From a bacterium (GTDB taxonomy: Bacteria; SM23-31; JAUVVT01): DNA of 42,839 nucleotides. Numbering within the stretch: the first letter of the stretch is position 1; each line of letters starts with the position of its first letter. The stretch is from positions 1 to 42,839 of the forward strand of contig JAUWXV010000003.1 of NCBI GenBank assembly GCA_030616165.1. The letters run 5' to 3'. Below, piece after piece: positions 11,901 through 17,881 of this stretch. The notes under the pieces were generated by a model that was not told the DNA's origin, searched no databases, and saw nothing but the letters and a program-made list of their open reading frames with translations. A program made the position numbers and the translations under genes.

Positions 11901-14040
11901 CAGTTATCATTGTTAGTTGTACATAACTGTCAGATAGTTCATCGGTCTTCCACACTATCTTTGCACTGTTCTGGGTAATTTCAACGGCAGCAGGACCCTC
12001 GGTTACAAAAGGTGGTATCGTGTCTTTCTCGGCTTTTGTAGTAAAGGTACGGTCTATTCCAATTAGTGCATTATCACTGCGGTCTGTTGAACGAATGCGG
12101 TAATGATATTCAGTTTTCGGCTCTAAGTCTGGCAAAAAGATTGAATGATATCTTACTAACGTGGAATCGTAAACAGGGTGTTCATAATCAGTTGTTAAGC
12201 CAAATTCCACATAACTGTCCGATATCTCATTCGTTACCCATATAATCCTTGCGCTTATATCAGTAATACCGCCTGCAACAGGTGGGTTAACTAATATAGG
12301 TGCAATTGTGTCTTTTACTGCTTTTGTACGAAAACCGCCCCACAATGTATCACTTGTATTCCCGAATGCATCTATCGAATAAATTCTATATTCATATCCT
12401 GTATCGTATGATAAATTAAACAGTGGTACAATATGCTTCAATGTTAATATTTCTAAATTAATCTCCTTATAAGGTTCATCGCTTCCTGACACCCGGTAAC
12501 CTAAATCGCTTGTAGCCGGTTCATCCGTATGCCATATTACAGCAGCGCTATTCATCCTGATACCTGCAGCAAAAGGTCCCTCTACAATCACTGGCGGAAT
12601 AGTATCTTTCTCTGCTGCTGTTATAAATGTCAAATTCCTGCTGTAAACAGGTCCGTTACCTGCAGAATCAATAATCGATACCCTGTAATTATACTCAGTT
12701 TCGGGTATTAAACTATCAAGAGTAACACTATGCAATTTCGTTAAGGTAGTATCCTGAACGGAATCCGTATACGCAGTTGTCGTGCCGTAATAAACTATGC
12801 CTCTTGTCAATTCATTCGTCGTCCATCCAATAGTGGCTGCATCCTTCGTAACGCTCACATCACGAGGCCTTAAAACATAAACAGGCGGCATAATATCCGT
12901 TCCGGGAAGTATTATAGTAAATCTATATATCTTTGAAATGTGAACTTTTCCATCAGGATTCATTACCTGTACGTCGTATGTCCCGACAGGTAAAGAACCT
13001 GCAGGAATAATAATCTTTATAGGCAAAACTATCACAGTAAACTCAACCTTTACCACATTAAAAGGTGCTGTACCAATCGTTATCTTAAGCCCAGGTTGAA
13101 AATTTTTACCGGAAATCCGTACCTCTATATCCTCATTAGAAAATCCTCTTATAGGTGAAATACCGGTTATAATAGGGTAAAGTTCAATTGCTACAATCAT
13201 AGGTCTGCTGTAAAGAGTTAACTCGGTGGCAATAGTATTGGTTATCTGACAGGTATATATTCCAGAAGATGCTGCAGTTGAAGATGCAATCGTATAAGTA
13301 CTGCTGTTTGCGTCAGAAATAGGTGTACCGTTCCTGAACCATTGATACTGATTGGCTGTTCCACCAACTGATACAGACAATGTAATACTTGTCCCGGGAG
13401 CAGCAGAATGGACTTTCTCCTCACCAACCACGTCCTGCGGTGAATATATAAATCCTTCAAAATGGCCGATATTGGGCTCAATATCTTCAAAAGTTAATTG
13501 ATTATCGTCCACCTTTAAACTATCTAACGATTCTAAAGAAGATAGAACAGGTAAATCGGTAAACTGATTTTTATGAAGATATAAATAATATAAATTAATC
13601 AAATTGCCTATCTCAGTAGGGATACTGCCCGTAAGTTGATTATCATTAAGACGTAGACTTTTCAGATTAGCAAGATTCCCAATTTCTTTGGGTATTTCTC
13701 CCGATAAATTATTATTATTCAAGTCAATACTTATTACATATCCATTAGTATCCACTTGTACCCCGTTCCATGTTCCTACAGGTTCATCACTCAACCAGTT
13801 AGTATTATTACTCCAATTTGACCCGCCAAGGGCATTATACAACTGAACAAGAGTTAATGAATCTGGACTTTCCGTCTGTGCCTGAGTTGAGTGTGCAGTC
13901 GCCATCAGCAATGTGCATATAAATAATAAACATGTTATACATTTAACCGAATCTTGTGCTGCTTTTCTCATATTCTGTTTAAATAAATTACTACTCTTCA
14001 AACGAGATAATGCAGACAAAATAATTTTTAAAGTTTTCAT
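5959..14040 (-). CDS. Giant secreted LRR/Ig/IPT/FN3-repeat protein with type IX sorting domain
   Basis: 2693 residues. Order: a long signal region ending near STQAQ (about residue 55), leucine-rich repeats (about 95-190; LSGEIPKEIGNL and LTGSIPTEIGNL units), an Ig-like domain (about 200-285, QWFRNGTPI and YTCQI), an IPT/TIG domain (about 288-376), then 19 tandem fibronectin-III-like repeats of ~101 residues (about 382-2296), each with [V/I]xW.T[D/N]E, H.v.LTNL.p.T.Y.Y.v.S.D..GN and a terminal F.T. Three further FN3-type modules and a type IX sorting domain (QNYPNPFNP, GIYLYQFKADG, KKMILLK) complete it. The repeat core resembles the N-terminal FN3 of purple acid phosphatases, but no phosphatase domain follows. 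An AGGAAA ribosome site supports the first Met. A Met at residue 24 would give a more usual signal peptide but lacks a ribosome site. Likely a long surface adhesin. Confidence 0.88.
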   Translation of the reverse strand: MKTLKIILSALSRLKSSNLFKQNMRKAAQDSVKCITCLLFICTLLMATAHSTQAQTESPDSLTLVQLYNALGGSNWSNNTNWLSDEPVGTWNGVQVDTNGYVISIDLNNNNLSGEIPKEIGNLANLKSLRLNDNQLTGSIPTEIGNLINLYYLYLHKNQFTDLPVLSSLESLDSLKVDDNQLTFEDIEPNIGHFEGFIYSPQDVVGEEKVHSAAPGTSITLSVSVGGTANQYQWFRNGTPISDANSSTYTIASSTAASSGIYTCQITNTIATELTLYSRPMIVAIELYPIITGISPIRGFSNEDIEVRISGKNFQPGLKITIGTAPFNVVKVEFTVIVLPIKIIIPAGSLPVGTYDVQVMNPDGKVHISKIYRFTIILPGTDIMPPVYVLRPRDVSVTKDAATIGWTTNELTRGIVYYGTTTAYTDSVQDTTLTKLHSVTLDSLIPETEYNYRVSIIDSAGNGPVYSRNLTFITAAEKDTIPPVIVEGPFAAGIRMNSAAVIWHTDEPATSDLGYRVSGSDEPYKEINLEILTLKHIVPLFNLSYDTGYEYRIYSIDAFGNTSDTLWGGFRTKAVKDTIAPILVNPPVAGGITDISARIIWVTNEISDSYVEFGLTTDYEHPVYDSTLVRYHSIFLPDLEPKTEYHYRIRSTDRSDNALIGIDRTFTTKAEKDTIPPFVTEGPAAVEITQNSAKIVWKTDELSDSYVQLTMITAASVLAAADTQKFIFSNPELVLEHAVPVTGLFAGRRYMYNIGSKDADGNKTILRRFSFKTLVEADVTPPRLVSSSVLSGKGHDYAVIEWKTDENSTSEVYYAIDSAKVKESEPVVLTERVKLHYVKLTGLQTETFYYYMIRSVDVNGNVLWGPLRRFRTKSAPDITPPVIIEGPVVTGITVNSAVILWKTDELATSVVSFNIESDTVITTISSGDLVKNHYVMLTGLVSDTKYVYRIKSEDGSNNISSEVTGTFKTKLKVIVIKPIITNGPIVVSRTHNSATIKWITNKLSNSIVEYDTTLEIGQIEVDVSNVKEHNITLTNLSSLTTYFYRVLSIDQSRDTVSSEIKEFITRAAPDTLPPVVLTGPIVIGRTKTQATIKWKTDEPSDSRVEYGTTETYDMVEEKSEHKLTHLVRLTNLIPGTEYHYSFSSTDLSGNTFISGDFTFMTRIDVDEKPPIILARAIVAAKTHNSATIEWVTDEPSDSYVKFGLDTTLQESEEDASDVKEHKIILTNLTADTLYYFRVRSTDASGNTVESRLWGFKTLTSPDTVAPIIAAGPEEIGKTDVKVAIRWKTDELADGYVEFGETEAYGDITGTEKYSKEHIIPLTNLTPDTEYHYKIISTDITGNKYQSEDFSFKTKKEEDKKPPVILNGPIVKNRTYNTATIVWVTDEVSDGFVYFGTDTSSTELVGHEEDITFHSISLTNLSSSTIYYYKVKSEDPSGNYKFSYFFKLKTKAEPDTIKPRWTRRPNAVNRTHNTVTIVWETDELSDSYIEFGTDSTNLDQTVEDAEKVTIHSLLLTNLSSSTRYWYRARSIDLNGNSFTGAIQQFITRAAPDTIPPVILKGPIAMNVTHNSATIVWETDERTSSFVEFGTDSTSLGNKTGSADLIKVGRVSLTNLEPNTLYYVSVMSQDISRNEVNTRDRLYAFYTKAVPDTLPPDIIEGPIVVHTTENSALIKWKTNKQSNTIVEFGTDTTYNEGPVSNEENVRNHKFILTNLLPATEYFAYVRSIDLNGNVIETRDTPISFRTKKEKDRKKPKVIRGPIVTNLISSESSLGKILSSVTIEWTTDEPSDGFVVYRFRKDSMTYSEGNSELTIDHSVNLTNLIPGEKYYYVVNSTDIDGNKNEKTRIINKLLTPVAADTTKPFIVEGPIVFTTERSASFEWVTDEPSNSFIYYGIADSIEAGARYEKYGSADLSRKHNIVITNLQPGEEYIFIITSSDRSNNVITFPTKYVGSLYRTLEEARTAQPPGGTGRFTTSSIRDDVAPIIISGPTVTNKSATNVTIEWFTDEQSNSIVEYGISEDYTLSKQSASNVVEHSVTLTNLEPSTTYNYQVSSTDINQYGPSLSLNSTVTTDAETDIIPPQIIAGPVVTSITDDQATILWETDEPSDTYIEFTLDSTFGILDTISGPPEIRILAEDVTFHQITLTNLLPDTIYYFRVASVDLEDNGPTFSADKYFRTYAIKDLIPPQIIDGPRVVSITNHTATIQWITDELSDSFVMFSDSASFQKRNALRKVTNYYENEWENNVGSAKDVTEHEITLTNLEPDVTYIYTAGSVDKSDNVTYAPDTYLFKTSASPDTTPPEVPEISFAVGGNNEVYIQWAEVPNAAGDLNGYNIYRSKGLEEDYISIATQIKDTYYYDRSVKNDTSYAYYISSMDNVYPPNESGRSEPFLVKPNADSVATAPVISSPSKDAVISSTFRPTLIVQNSVSTRQPMTYTFAVAYDSTFLNLTVYKTGITEDQNTTSYAPQTELENYTQYYWRVRSNDGIFNSPWSETGKFYLDVPVDVQLAVFTGKSIVGAIQLDWETVSENGNAGFNIYRSLSPDYGFEKINSKLIPSSGDMKYTFEDNNVEPGKIYYYKLESVNISGIIKQYEVLQVTAMLPKEFVLYQNYPNPFNPYTKIEYQLPKITKVTLKIFNILGQEIKTLINQEQEPGNYQIMWDGTNNLGIKVSSGIYLYQFKADGFVQTKKMILLK
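7153..12897 (-). repeat. Array of 19 FN3-like coding repeats (~101 codons each)
   Basis: About 5.7 kb of tandem ~303-bp coding repeats, clearly alike in protein but diverged in DNA. Linker segments ending in charged-P-D followed by T-x-P-P mark the unit boundaries. Units 15, 16 and 19 carry longer insertions. Unlike the YCF48 array next door, the DNA has diverged, so this array is old or under diversifying pressure. Confidence 0.8.
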
Positions 14041-14795
14041 CTTTTATTTTCCTAATTAAATTTGATTTAATGTTCAAAAATAAGCTTCTTCGGACTTTTT
14101 ATTTGCACAAAAAAGTCAAGTAAATTTCAATTTATATTAAATCGGTAATTTTATAGCAACTTTTAACAAATAAAATTTTTTTTAATTTAATAAGTAAAGT
14201 GTTATAAGTCAAGTATTTAAAAATTACGGCGGTTTCATTTAATAATATTGGTAAAAGAATTAAATGATATATTCCAGAATGAACATAGCCTGTATTTTCT
14301 AATAATTATTTGCACATTGAGAAATAAAAAATAATACTTTACTTTTATTTCTTATAAAATTATATTATAATATAATTTTAGTTCTTACAACTGTTATCAT
14401 TTCGTACACTTCTTAACGACCAGGTAAATTTTCCCTGTCATCTTGTCCCGATATTTTTAGACCAGGCTCTACAACATAATTATCTCGAATAATAGGAAGG
14501 TATGACGCCGGCGTTTAATAAATTTGTAAAACTTAATATTAAATCCAGGTATTTTTCTATTTGTTAAAGTAAAAATAAGTTACTTGACTTTAAAAACTAT
14601 ATGTAAATGTTATTATTGAATTAATACTATTTTAATTTTTAATGTTAACCGTCAAATTTTTATGTTAGTTAAAAGTTAGTCGTGTACAAAAGTTAGTAGA
14701 AAAAATATATTAATATTTAATACATGTAAGTTTTATAATATTAATAAAATAGTTCGGTGATTTTATTTTACACTTACCTCAACAAGGAGGTTTAC
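14041..14795. other. Divergent intergenic region
   Basis: About 750 bp between a minus-strand giant gene and the plus-strand redox island. It holds one minus-strand promoter candidate (annotated separately), a perfect 24-bp A/T palindrome at 14356-14379 and a G+C-richer patch at 14400-14510 in which nothing is recognised. No convincing plus-strand promoter box with 16-18-bp spacing was found. A TTGACT at about 14583 lacks a matching -10. Confidence 0.35.
14184..14212 (-). promoter_or_regulatory. Candidate promoter of the giant secreted protein
   Basis: On the minus strand TTGACT (14207-14212), a 17-base spacer and TAAATT (14184-14189). The -35 is 5 of 6 and the -10 is 4 of 6. It would give a leader of about 135 bases. 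Confidence 0.4.
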
Positions 14796-15440
14796 ATGAA
14801 TATTAAAGATTACAAAGAAATACATAAAAATGATAAGCAAAACAGACGTAGGTTTTTGAAAAAACTTGTGAAGTGTACCGTTTTTATTCCCCCAATAATT
14901 TATCAATTGAAAACTTCGAAGACTTCTCATGCTGCTTTACCACCTAAAGGATTAGACGAAATAAAGGGGCAAGAATTTTACGATGAGATTCTGAAAACGG
15001 CTTATGAAAGGATGGTTGGTTATACTTGAGCTGAAGCAAGCTTGCAAGGTTTGCAAGAAATGTGGGACTTACCAAAAAAATGGTACTCCTGGGCTACTGC
15101 GGGATATGGTGGGGCTATTGGATCAGGGCAAACGACGTGCGGTCTTTTGATTGGCAGTAGTATAGCTATTGGCTTTCGCTATGGTCAGGGCAAAGATGGT
15201 ATTCCAGGGAAATTTAAGGACGAAAGAACCAGAGCCATTCGAGCTGTAGGTCTGTTGTATGAGGACTTTTTAAAAGAATTCGGCAGCACGCATTGCCAGA
15301 CGCTAATCGGCATTGATTGGTCCAAACCGGAAGACAGAAAAAGATATAAAAATGATAAAATTGGTCAAACAAAATGTGGTGTTTTTTTAAATTTTGTGAT
15401 GAACAGATTTATCGACCTGACAAAAGAAGGAAAAATATAA
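14796..15440 (+). CDS. Tat-exported C-GCAxxG-C-C family protein, probable selenoprotein (Sec78)
   Basis: One reading frame of 214 residues interrupted by a single in-frame TGA at 15027-15029 (codon 78). Upstream half: MNIKDYKE, then a twin-arginine signal (NRRRFLKKLVK and a hydrophobic run). After the TGA the frame continues as AEASLQGLQEMWDL..., GYGGAIGSGQTTCGLLIG, HCQTLIGIDW and KCGVFLNF. This is the pattern of the C-GCAxxG-C-C redox family (Pfam PF09719): first Cys in a C-A-E/Q-x-(V/L) helix, Cys of the G-C-x-x-x-G core, then two spaced Cys. Here Cys115, Cys167 and Cys194 are present, and the TGA sits exactly at the first conserved Cys. The start is set by AAGGAGG at 14784-14790. An isolated TGA, full coding on both sides and a SECIS-like hairpin favour selenocysteine over a pseudogene. 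It lies 83 bases before the GMC oxidoreductase gene. I recall Sec-containing members of this family being described but cannot verify it here. Confidence 0.8.
15041..15057 (+). promoter_or_regulatory. Bacterial SECIS-like hairpin after UGA78
   Basis: 17-base hairpin: CTTGCAA (15041-15047), apical GGT (15048-15050), TTGCAAG (15051-15057), a perfect 7-bp stem. Exactly 11 bases separate it from the TGA. The E. coli fdhF minimal SECIS is also a 17-base stem-loop 11 bases after UGA with GGU in its loop, and both share UUGCA on the 5' arm and UGCA on the 3' arm. The bulged U of the E. coli element is not evident. The hairpin is inside the coding sequence and would bind SelB. Confidence 0.72.
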
Positions 15441-15523
15441 GAATTACGTATATTGAACGTTTTAACATTGTTGATATTTATATTTATGTCAAATTATTAA
15501 TCCTTTAATAAGGAGATTTTGTC

Positions 15524-16816
15524 ATGAATACTAATGAACAAAAATTCGATGTGATAGTCGTTGGAACTGGGGCAGGTGGCGCAACTGTAGCAAGAGAATT
15601 ATCTCGGAAAAAAAAGAAAGTGCTTATGCTTGAATGGGGAGATTATGTACCATTAACAGGAAGCTTCAAGCATTGTTTTAAATCACTTTTATTCCCTGGC
15701 AGAGGATTACTATTTACAAATCAGATGCTTGGTTTACTCAGAGGAATAGATACTGGTGGAAGTACGGTCTTTTCCTGTGCAACATTTTTTCCTGTACCTT
15801 TTGAGATGCTTAAATCTTATGGTATAGATATTACTGCAGAAGTGGAAGAGCAAAAAAAAGAACTCCCAATCGCACCTCTTAAAGATGAAATGATTGGTCC
15901 CATGTCAAAAAGGATCATGGAAAGTGCTCAGGATCTTGGTTATAACTGGCAAAAACTGGACAAATGTATGTACCAGGACAAATGGAAACCTGAATACAAA
16001 TTTAGTCATTACGGTGATCCTCATGGTGTAAAGTGGAGTGCAAGAATGTACGTCGAGGAAGCTATAGCTAATGAAGCATCACTTATAAACGGAGCAAAAG
16101 TTAAGAAAGTAATAATAGAAAAAAAGACTGCAATTGGAGTTGAATATAAAAAAGACGGAAAGAAACTCAAGGTTTTCGCACCAAAGATTATTATTTCCGC
16201 AGGTGGAATCGGTTCTCCAGTGATACTCAGAGCAAGCGGTATCAAAGAGGCCGGTTATAATTTCTTTTTTGATCCTGTTATTGTAGTTCGTGGTATAGTA
16301 AAAGACATTGATGTCCCATCTCATGAGATTCCTATGGCCGCTGGTATACACATGGAAGATGAGGGTTATATTATGACCGACATGGCATTTCCGGCTGCAA
16401 TAACTGCCATATCTGCTTTTCAGGTTTTTAGGTTTGATAAAATGCTGTCACGTCGAAAAACACTCCAGATAATGATTAAAGCCAAGGACGCCCTATATGG
16501 GAAACTTACAGATAATGGTGGAGTTAGAAAAAACCTTAAAAGAGATGACAAACAAAAACTGATGAGGGGATTTGAAAGAGCAAAGAAAATTCTGAAAAAT
16601 GCTGGTGCAAAAAGCATTTTTAAGACTTGGTATTTTGCCGGTCATCCTGGTGGTACTGTTAAGGTTGGTGAACTTGTAGATTCAAATCTCAAAACTAAAT
16701 ATGAAAACTTATACGTATGTGACTGTTCAGTTATTCCTGAAGCTTGGGGATTGCCACCAGTAGCTACAATTATTGGTCTTGGTAAGCGGCTTTCAAAGCA
16801 TCTTACTAGTGAATAA
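15524..16816 (+). CDS. GMC-family FAD-dependent oxidoreductase
   Basis: 430 residues. The N-terminal FAD-binding Rossmann fold is VVGTGAGGATVARELSR with an acidic residue at the end of strand 2 (MLEWGD). The mid region has IISAGGIGSPVILRASGI, the second GMC signature. The C-terminus is GHPGGTVKVGELVD...LYVCDCSVIPEAWGLPPVATIIGLGKRL, the GMC C-terminal domain with the active-site His in HPGGT. It has no signal peptide. An AAGGAG ribosome site lies 9 bases before the ATG, and the gene follows the Tat-type Sec/Cys protein by 83 bases, so the two are likely co-transcribed. GMC enzymes oxidise alcohols or sugars with FAD. Shorter than most (500+), it resembles dehydrogenase-type GMC proteins of anaerobes. 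Substrate unknown. The partner could carry electrons from FAD or serve as the export escort. Confidence 0.85.
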   Translation: MNTNEQKFDVIVVGTGAGGATVARELSRKKKKVLMLEWGDYVPLTGSFKHCFKSLLFPGRGLLFTNQMLGLLRGIDTGGSTVFSCATFFPVPFEMLKSYGIDITAEVEEQKKELPIAPLKDEMIGPMSKRIMESAQDLGYNWQKLDKCMYQDKWKPEYKFSHYGDPHGVKWSARMYVEEAIANEASLINGAKVKKVIIEKKTAIGVEYKKDGKKLKVFAPKIIISAGGIGSPVILRASGIKEAGYNFFFDPVIVVRGIVKDIDVPSHEIPMAAGIHMEDEGYIMTDMAFPAAITAISAFQVFRFDKMLSRRKTLQIMIKAKDALYGKLTDNGGVRKNLKRDDKQKLMRGFERAKKILKNAGAKSIFKTWYFAGHPGGTVKVGELVDSNLKTKYENLYVCDCSVIPEAWGLPPVATIIGLGKRLSKHLTSE

Positions 16817-16892
16817 TCCAGTCAAATAAGAGAATCTTTAAAGGAAGTGTCAGAATAACCTCTAAATTATTATTTTAAAAAGGGGATATAAG

Positions 16893-16997
16893 ATTAGTAA
16901 AATAAGAAAAAATTTCATTTTTTTAATCACTGTCATTACCTTTGCGGTCTTAGTAGTATTTATGGCTGGGTGTGGTAGTGAACAAAAACATTTATAA
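16893..16997 (+). CDS. Possible tiny lipoprotein
   Basis: A 34-codon frame encoding a basic start (ISKIRKNF), a hydrophobic run and a lipobox (FMAGC) followed by GSEQKHL and stop. The layout is that of a lipoprotein signal with almost no mature domain. No ATG is available. The start would be ATT at 16893, preceded by AAGGGG, which is unusual. Its last 24 bases lie inside a 35-bp block repeated before the other ATC-hydrolase-like gene, where the corresponding lipobox frame is broken. It may be a decayed lipoprotein N-terminus and not an active gene. Confidence 0.35.
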   Translation: MSKIRKNFIFLITVITFAVLVVFMAGCGSEQKHL

Positions 16998-17008
16998 AAA
17001 GGAGTAAT
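16974..17008 (+). repeat. 35-bp direct repeat, copy 1 (gene leader)
   Basis: Identical 35-bp block at 16974-17008 and 20798-20832, covering GGTAGTGAACAAAAAC through the AAAAAGGAGTAAT ribosome site. Each copy sits directly before an ATC-hydrolase-like gene, so the two loci arose by duplication including the leader. Confidence 0.8.
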
Positions 17009-17011
17009 ATT

Positions 17012-17596
17012 ATGAAAGAACATAATAGAAGAGTATTTTTGGGGTTATCCACAGCTGGATTATTAGCATTAGCTGGTTGTGGTAAAGAATTAGAAATTGA
17101 AAAAGGAGTAACCAAGATGGCAAGTGAAGATGCCTTTAACGGTGCCAAGAACGCATTCACCACTTTCTATGCATACTTCAACGCGGTTGCGCAGGAAATA
17201 GGCATGGAACAAGCCCTCGCCCTGTATACAAAGGTGTTTGAGGCAGGGGGCGATGCGCGGGGCAAGATGATTAAAGAGCAGGCTGGCGTTGAGGAATTAG
17301 ACGCCAAAGCAGCGGCTCTGCTGATAAAAAACCTTTCAGAAGGCACTGGCGGTAGCTTGGAAGTGATAGAGGAAAGCCCTCAAAAGGTTGTTATCAAGTT
17401 CGGAAGGTGCCCCCTTTACGAGGCAGCCCAAGTGGTGGGGATGGATGCCGAAACCATCGAGACTCTGTGCCGTGCTGGTGGTCTCAGAGCTATGGACACA
17501 ATGGTTAAACAACTCAACCCCAATCTCAGTCACCAGTTGAGGAAGTATCGGTCAGCTGCAGATGACTTCTGCGAAGAAACAATCGTGCTGGGTTAG
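17012..17596 (+). CDS. Tat/lipoprotein form of ATC-hydrolase-like Cys-rich protein
   Basis: 194 residues. The N-terminus has a twin-arginine motif (NRRVFLG), a hydrophobic run and a lipobox LAGC at residue 23, so the mature protein should be lipid-anchored outside the cytoplasm. From Met36 onward it is closely similar to the 159-residue protein at 20837: EDAFNGAKNA, EIGMEQALAL, GRCPLYEAAQVVGMD, LCRAGG, LNPNL and DDFCEE. The Cys/LNP/C-terminal Cys pattern resembles the L-2-amino-thiazoline-4-carboxylic acid hydrolase family (PF14196). V4R-type domains are a less likely alternative. Residues 30-35 (EKGVTK) are encoded by AAAAAGGAGTAA-like DNA, the ribosome site of the paralogue, kept in frame. 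Internal initiation at 17117 could give a cytoplasmic form. Base composition is more G+C-rich than the flanks. Confidence 0.75.
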   Translation: MKEHNRRVFLGLSTAGLLALAGCGKELEIEKGVTKMASEDAFNGAKNAFTTFYAYFNAVAQEIGMEQALALYTKVFEAGGDARGKMIKEQAGVEELDAKAAALLIKNLSEGTGGSLEVIEESPQKVVIKFGRCPLYEAAQVVGMDAETIETLCRAGGLRAMDTMVKQLNPNLSHQLRKYRSAADDFCEETIVLG

Positions 17597-17623
17597 CCAT
17601 GTTCGTTTCCTGAGTAGGATTTG

Positions 17624-17850
17624 AATGTATTTCGGGGACACAATACTAAATATAGACAACATACGAATAAATTCGGAAACACAATCCTTATTTCTTGACA
17701 ATATTGTTAGAAAATTACACATTTTCGTATGGAACGATTGTCGAGAGTTGTGGCACATCTCCAACGGTTTATTGAACTCATGCTTTCACAAAAAAAACGG
17801 GGAAGAAAAATAAAAAATAGAAAAAATATGTATGGTGTCCCCAAATTTCT
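17624..17850 (+). mobile_element. Decayed REP/RAYT (Y1 transposase) remnant
   Basis: The ends carry an inverted GGGGACAC motif: TTCGGGGACACAATAC at 17631-17646 and, inverted, GTATGGTGTCCCC at 17830-17842, as found flanking REP-associated tyrosine transposase genes. Inside, the plus strand retains a short C-terminal piece rich in KKRGRK-type residues, but no catalytic HUH domain. The left end interrupts the third copy of the conserved tail that follows the ATC-hydrolase-like genes. Non-autonomous. Confidence 0.5.
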
Positions 17851-17881
17851 AATTTTATAACTAATAATATGGGAGGTTAAT

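Noticed and set aside
7153-12897. CRISPR-like periodicity
   Set aside because: The period (~303 bp) is that of coding FN3-like repeats with diverged DNA, and there are no short identical repeats with spacers.
14356-14379. 24-bp perfect A/T palindrome as an operator
   Set aside because: Only A and T bases in an extremely A/T-rich region; such palindromes are not rare by chance and no second copy was seen.
14796-15440. TGA read as Trp or Gly under an alternative genetic code
   Set aside because: polA and the ferredoxin-like gene end in TGA with nothing sensible after it, and Trp is consistently TGG across the window.
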